A stretch of DNA of 64,000 nt from Bryoerythrophyllum caledonicum. Its lineage: Eukaryota; Streptophyta; Bryopsida; Pottiales; Pottiaceae. The translations under genes were made by a program, and so were the position numbers. The stretch lies in contig OZ020517.1 in NCBI GenBank assembly GCA_963971425.1, positions 31,716,734 through 31,780,733 of the forward strand, given 5' to 3'. Shown piece after piece: positions 59,866 through 64,000 of the stretch. Positions within the stretch are counted from its first letter, which is position 1. Each line of letters opens with the position of its first letter. Below the pieces are notes generated by a model, which was not told where the DNA came from, searched no databases, and saw nothing but the letters and a program-made list of their open reading frames with translations.

Positions 59866-61935
59866 ATGAAGTCGGTCCCCATGGCCAAGAAGAAGCAAAT
59901 GGATAGGGATGGGCGCGGCCGGAGAGACAAAGAGCCAGCAGTTGTGCTCCCACCCTTGACTCGCGTTCTTCCGGACATCCCAGAAGACCTGGACGAGTAT
60001 AACCTACTGAAGGCAAGCCTGAAGACAATGGGGTGCGAGGGTTTGCTCGAAGTTCCCTGGGGCATCCGGGAGGAAGTCTACGTCCGGGAGCTAGTAGGGA
60101 CGCCGGACGAGAAGTTCAAGGGGTTGATGAGAGCCCATCCGGAACTCTGGGGAGTCCCGGAATGGTCTCAAGCGTACGACTTCCGGGCCGGCCGCACCAA
60201 GGTGGTAGAACGGCGGGACGAGTTTCTGACGGACAAATTTGTGGGACCGGCGGACCCGAAGGATGGCTACAACCTGCAGGACCTTCGGCACCAGGACGCC
60301 CAACTCGTGCTAGGGTTTTTAAATCCTATATTCCATCCGGAAAAGCCGAAACCGGTGGTGGCGAAGTGGGCCTGCACCTTCCTCGGAGCCCTCCGGGAGA
60401 AGATAGTCGTGGACTGGGGCATGCTCATGACCAAGCTAATCAACCGCCTTGTCGCCAATCTCGAGAAGGTGAAGAAATCGGCAACACCTCTGGCCTTATA
60501 CGTGGTGCACCTCTACTGTCACCACCAACAGCTAATTCCGGAGGAGGTCAGGCAGTACAACGAAATCCTGAACTTCCAGAAGTATGGAGGGGACGAGTCG
60601 GAGGAGGAAGAATCCGGAGGGAAGGAGCCTGTGCCGGAAGCAACGACCACAGGCACTCCGGAAGGCCAGAGGGCTCCGAAGAGACCTTAGAGGAAGGAGC
60701 CAGGGCTAGAGTGTCCGGAGACCCTCAACTCATCTGCGTCGTCCGGAGAAGACGAGTTCGGACCCTTAGCGGGAACCAGCCGGAAGAAAATGAAGGTTGA
60801 CCGTGACGACTCCAAGGGTCAACTCAAGGTGATGGATGAGCTCACACGCGATATCGGCTGGAGAGTTGCGTTCCTTAAGGAGACCAACTACATCATCACT
60901 TCTAACGTAGAGCAAATCTTCCGGAGTCTAGACGTCGACAGGTTGGAAGACGCCATCAACAGGGTGGAGGAACTCCGGAGTAGGGAGACGGATACGAAGG
61001 CGCTGCACCTCTAGATTTCCTCCATGTACAAGGCCAGCACGGAGATGGAGAAGAAGGTATAGCACTACCATCACGAAGCAGCTCTGGCAGTGATGGGCCG
61101 GAAACAGGGGGAGGAAAAGGCCAATGCCTCCGCAGTTGCCCTGACAGAGGTCCGGAAGGCCTTGGAGGTGCCGATTGACATGGTCAACCGGAGCAAACTC
61201 TTCACCGAATTGGTCGAGAAGGAGAAAAAGGTGACCAGGACTAACATCATTTGGTTCTTCCTGAACCAAGCGGAGAAGATGGGTCGGACTTGGGAGCAGA
61301 TGAAGCTGCTTGTCGACAACATTACGCCGGTGTTTCTGGAGGCCCCAGCCGCACCAGCGTCGAAAGGCGGCATGATCCCGGCACGAACTCCGGCCGCTCC
61401 AGAACCACCGGCCAAGACTACTCTAGCTCCGGGGAGCTCAACAAATCCAGAGTCTTTCGACACTTCGTCACCACAGACGCCGACAGAGGGTGTCGTACCT
61501 CCCAACCCGAGTACGAGTGAGATCCTCAAGAAGCTTCCAGATCTGTTGTCGCCACCAATTATGCGCCTGCCAGACCCTCCGACGGAAGGCGACCTCCCGG
61601 CACTTCCAAAGTCTGTGTCCCGGAGATTGGCACCCGGACCAAGGAGTCCTTCTGGAAGCTACAGAGACTTGGTCCGAGAGACCAAGTCAGCTTCCGAGAC
61701 GAAACCCCCAGCACCTTCTATTCCGGAAGGATCCCCGGAACAACCTCCTCCACCGCCGGCCTCCAAAACTCCAGTGGCAGGGAGTTCTCCAGCTGCCGGA
61801 CCATCCACCCGGAAGACCAACCTTTCCCCCCCCGACCTTGAAGAAGGCAAAGGGCAAGTAGCGAACTCCGGTGGAGATCTCCCCCTCCCGCAGAAGTGGG
61901 AGAAGTTGGGGCCTAAGTGCTCCGACTTAGGTTAG
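59866..61935 (+). pseudogene. Gag-like / plant transposon protein of the right copy, three TAG stops
   Basis: A single phase is open from 59,866 to 61,935 except for TAG at 60,688, 61,012 and 61,060; read through, it would be about 690 residues. The N-terminal basic tail (MAKKKQMDRDGRGRRDKEP) precedes the globular part: LKTMGCEGLLEVPWGIREE, HPELWGVPEWSQAYDF, LQDLRHQDAQLVLGFLNPIF, CTFLGALREKIVVDWGMLM. An acidic segment (about 245-265), a helical region rich in Lys/Glu (LFTELVEKEKKVTRTNIIWF) and a Pro/Ser-rich tail follow. Layout (basic, helical, Pro-rich) is like a capsid-type Gag, but no zinc knuckle is present. All three stops are TAG in positions where Gln would fit. Confidence 0.6.
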
Positions 61936-63209
61936 TTAGGTTTTGTATTTCTTTTAAGGTTTAGATTTTGGACCAGCAACGATTAACGATGGGGCCCCAA
62001 GTGCACCCGCCTGCTGTCGGAATCAACTGCCAGTTTGATAGTTAGAAGTGGAATTCCGGAGACGGAACTGTTCCGTGATTTTAGGATCTGAGATCCGATC
62101 TGGAACTTTTCCGGATTTCTCGGATCTTTTAGATAAGATCTAACGGATTTCTTTTAGGATAGCTAGGAGGAAGGCTAAGTTTAGAAGGAACTTAGTTAGC
62201 ACTTAGCAGCAAGGGTTTGGGGAAAGAAATTTTTGTTCTTGTTCTTCTCACGTAGAAATAAACATCGCTCCTTTCTACTCAGATTTGCTCTCTGGTAACC
62301 TTGGTGTGGTGTTTATGACTTGTGAAGGCCTGATCCATTCTTGTGCATATGGTTGTGTGAGTGGTTCTTCCGGAATAGTGTCCTCAATTGTTTTGCCGGA
62401 GGGGGAAACTATCTAGGTCAGTGTCAGGAGATCGCTTGGGAGAGCTGGAGAGAGCTATTGCAGAGGTGTTCCTGGTAGTCGCCAAGGTCCAAAAGTAGCC
62501 AGGAGGGGAAGGGACGAACTACAGAGGTGTTTCTGGTAATCTCTAGTTCACAGAAGAATCCGTGTTAAACTGGATTCCGGTCAACACCGGAATTCTCCCC
62601 TAAGATAAGAAAAGCCTGATACAAAGATCTGGACGGATTACCGATAGCGAACGGTGAGCCTCTGTTCCGGATAATCGCAACCGTACTCACCGGAATATCG
62701 TTGTAGTCCGGACTTGTCTCTGTGTAACTGCACCCAGAAGGCCTTCCGGGTGTCGTGAGAATCCAAGTCTAGCAGCAGCAATCACATCACCAGTTAGTAG
62801 TGTAGAGAGAGTGGTGTTCCGTCACTATAAGTTCCGGAAAGTGGGTGCCTAGCCACTTTAAGTCACTGGGCAGTGGGAAATCCAGCCACTTACATAAAAC
62901 ATGATCAGTGGACTCCGGCCACTCGCTTAAAAACTTCAAGAGACTCTCTGAGGAGGAACAGAGACAAATCAAACTACTTTCCGGAAACCGTTGTACAAAC
63001 TCCGGACTCCGGAAGGATCCGGATCTACCCTGCGTAAGTAAAGATTATAGCTAATTGATAAACGACTTGCTGTGATAAGTTTAGTAATCCAGAGTATTTG
63101 GAAAAGAACATTAGGTCTATGTGGGAACGAAACGGGAGAGGTTACTTTGGAAGCACTTAGTGACGATTGGGTGCATTCCGGAGAGATACTGTCTCTACGA
63201 ACTGCAACA
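61936..63209 (+). other. Long 3' non-coding region of the right copy
   Basis: Contains two near-identical phrases CAGAGGTGTTCCTGGTAGTC and ACAGAGGTGTTTCTGGTAAT (62,461 and 62,521) and many TCCGGA sites. A mirror region exists in the left copy (47,812-49,100). No frame with similarity is present. Confidence 0.6.
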
Positions 63210-63545
63210 GTCCTTGATTCAGACAACATCCTTCTCATCAACGAGAGCCCGGAGAAGAGCATCTGTAATCATACCAGAAATATCATTTTTCTTCGTCCGT
63301 GGAGACATGCTGCTTGTGATGACCAGTTCCTTACTCAGGAACTTGTACCTTGGCTGCGACGTTTGGTTTCCGAATGCCCTGTTAGGCAATTACATGATTA
63401 TGTTAATAACAATCGCATAGGGGTTCCACCGTTGGCGCATAATAGTCCTTTTATGAAATACATCGTAGATGGGATGGCGCTCTCAAACAAGAACGTTGGT
63501 TTTGTGTATGAAATTCCACATGGTTCTACTTCATCGGCTTCATAG

Positions 63546-63893
63546 TTTCAAGGGCTTATATTTTTTACTTTAGTAGGCATTTAGTATTGACATTGTAAAC
63601 ACCCTTTTACATTCTGAATATAAAAATATTTTACAACTTCAACAAGTTTTTTGTAACTTATTGGCATTGTCTCGTGCTTTTCATTTCCTATGTGCTTTAA
63701 TTCATCTTTCGGTCGGTTCTAGGATTTATCATTGTTTTCGGTATTATTTTTTAATCTGTGGTTGAGCTTATTGCTTACTCTAAAAACAAGCTAAACTGTA
63801 CTTCTTCGGGCATGGTTTCATATTTATCTTCGGGTCGAGCATGCGTTGGATTGCTGAGATTGTTGTATTGTCCTACTCATCGTTTCTTTTATC
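63546..63893. other. Non-coding part of the large element
   Basis: AT-rich, with one diverged copy of the element palindrome (near 63,822). Confidence 0.5.
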
Positions 63894-63910
63894 ACGTGTG
63901 TCTTTTGCAG

Positions 63911-64000
63911 GTTGTGAAGGCTACCATCTCTCCTCTTTGTAGGAGTGATCGTAGTAAACCGCTCTCCAATTGTGGCTCGTTTTCTGAATACTCTGGGTCT
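63911..64000 (+). CDS. Possible next exon of the large element, cut by the window edge
   Basis: After TCTTTTGCAG (63,901-63,910), an acceptor of the same form as the one at 56,813, an open frame reads VVKATISPLCRSDRSKPLSN to the window end. Too short to assign. Confidence 0.25.

Larger units (their letters stand above)
59321..63209 (+). mobile_element. TCCGGA-rich element, right copy, TG...CA ends, 5-bp target duplication
   Basis: Begins TGTGGGACTCCG, ends GAACTGCAACA, and is flanked by GTCCT on both sides (59316-59320 and 63210-63214). Deleting the element and one GTCCT restores the FCP1-like frame exactly. TG...CA ends and a 5-bp duplication are hallmarks of integrase-mediated retroelement insertion. 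No direct long terminal repeats are visible at the two ends, and no pol genes. It could be a solo LTR that carries a coding region, or an unusual non-autonomous element. Length 3889 bp. Confidence 0.8.
58839..63545 (+). pseudogene. FCP1/HAD-phosphatase-like protein, interrupted by a 3.9-kb insertion
   Basis: Coding segments are 58839-59320 and 63215-63545. The HAD core reads KWLNIVLDMNGIMCETK (motif I), YTRPGIRAFLADIRNITNSI, VVWSSMKK (motif II), then FLKTLSSSLFRRR, and after the insertion SDNILLINESPEKS (motif III/IV of the FCP1/NIF group) and LVPWLRRLVSECPVRQLHDY. Motif I is DMN, not DxD, so phosphatase activity is doubtful; several plant relatives also have DxN. One in-frame TAG (59,190) falls in G-stop-ES, where relatives have Gln as I recall. 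Apart from that and the insertion the frame is intact, so the protein was under selection until recently. Upstream, an acceptor CCCAG near 58,856 may begin this exon. Confidence 0.65.
53331..64000 (+). mobile_element. Large multi-gene element with a dispersed 19-bp palindrome (partial)
   Basis: Apart from the inserted right copy (59,321-63,209), this stretch carries plus-strand genes and repeated copies of TATCCTCRASTYGAGGATA. I read them near 53,351, 53,443, 53,498, 53,674, 53,737, 53,791, 53,851, 55,319, 56,614, 56,714, 58,022, 58,220 and, beyond the insert, 63,822. Seven lie before the first start codon and three in introns or gaps between exons. The left border may lie further left, with the left copy inserted in its leader; the right border is outside the window. 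Confidence 0.6.

Noticed and set aside
53921..61062. A genetic code with TAG read as glutamine, or programmed readthrough
   Set aside because: Host RMI1 ends with TAG at the expected C-terminus, and the element genes also carry frameshifts and a TGA. Decay by CAG-to-TAG change is simpler.
47812..63209. One 15-kb DNA transposon with giant inverted ends
   Set aside because: The right part alone has its own TG...CA ends and a 5-bp duplication and interrupts a frame that is restored when it is removed. Two inverted insertions explain the data better.
63119..63209. A short 3' LTR starting TGTGGGAACG
   Set aside because: After the first eight bases it does not resemble the 5' end of the element (59,321 onwards), so it is not a direct terminal repeat.

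Overview
The window is nuclear DNA of a land plant. It holds three recognisable host genes with plant-type exon structure (an ERD15-like PAM2 protein, the recombination factor RMI1, and an LHT-type amino-acid transporter), a single BTAF1-like helicase exon at the left edge, and a broken 2-oxoglutarate oxygenase. A telobox lies in front of RMI1. Canonical GT-AG introns of 80 to 720 bases, very dense transposons, TTAA-flanked elements and a Tc1-like D34E transposase together suggest a non-seed plant such as a liverwort, moss or lycophyte. That placement is inference, because no organelle or rRNA marker is present.

Layout. 1-4.5 kb: BTAF1-like exon, perfect hairpins and a frameshifted DOXC-type dioxygenase. 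4.5-10.4 kb: a hAT MITE with an 8-bp target duplication, a 3.64-kb Tc1-like element with ~943-bp inverted ends, and a 1.13-kb Mutator-like element with a 9-bp duplication. 11.1-12.9 kb: ERD15-like gene (minus). 13-17 kb: a TIR element, then two abutting TTAA elements. 19.1-22.7 kb: RMI1 (plus), ten coding exons including a 25-nt microexon. 23.2-25.7 kb: LHT transporter (minus), convergent with RMI1. 28-35 kb: nested Tc1/mariner-type and piggyBac-type non-autonomous elements. 32-45 kb: three decayed copies of a Mutator-like transposase with C-terminal SWIM finger, plus a striking pair of inverted 64-bp repeat arrays around a hairpin. 47.8-64 kb: a complex of large elements.

The right-hand complex is the most unusual part. 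A multi-gene element (about 53.3 kb to beyond the right edge) carries a ParB/sulfiredoxin-like domain protein, further unknown proteins and an FCP1/HAD-like protein. A 19-bp palindrome with consensus TATCCTCRASTYGAGGATA is scattered through its upstream region and introns. Two copies of a second element, in opposite orientation (47.8-53.3 kb minus, 59.3-63.2 kb plus), are rich in TCCGGA. The right copy starts TG, ends CA, has a 5-bp GTCCT duplication, and interrupts the FCP1-like reading frame so exactly that removing it restores the frame. The left copy itself carries an AT-rich insert rich in CTTAAG. Each of these element families thus has its own private palindrome. Premature stops in the element genes are mostly TAG, often where CAG is expected.

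No gene-level host operon logic applies. The three host genes are independent units. All exon joins were read by eye from splice sites, frame and remembered family similarity; no database search was run.
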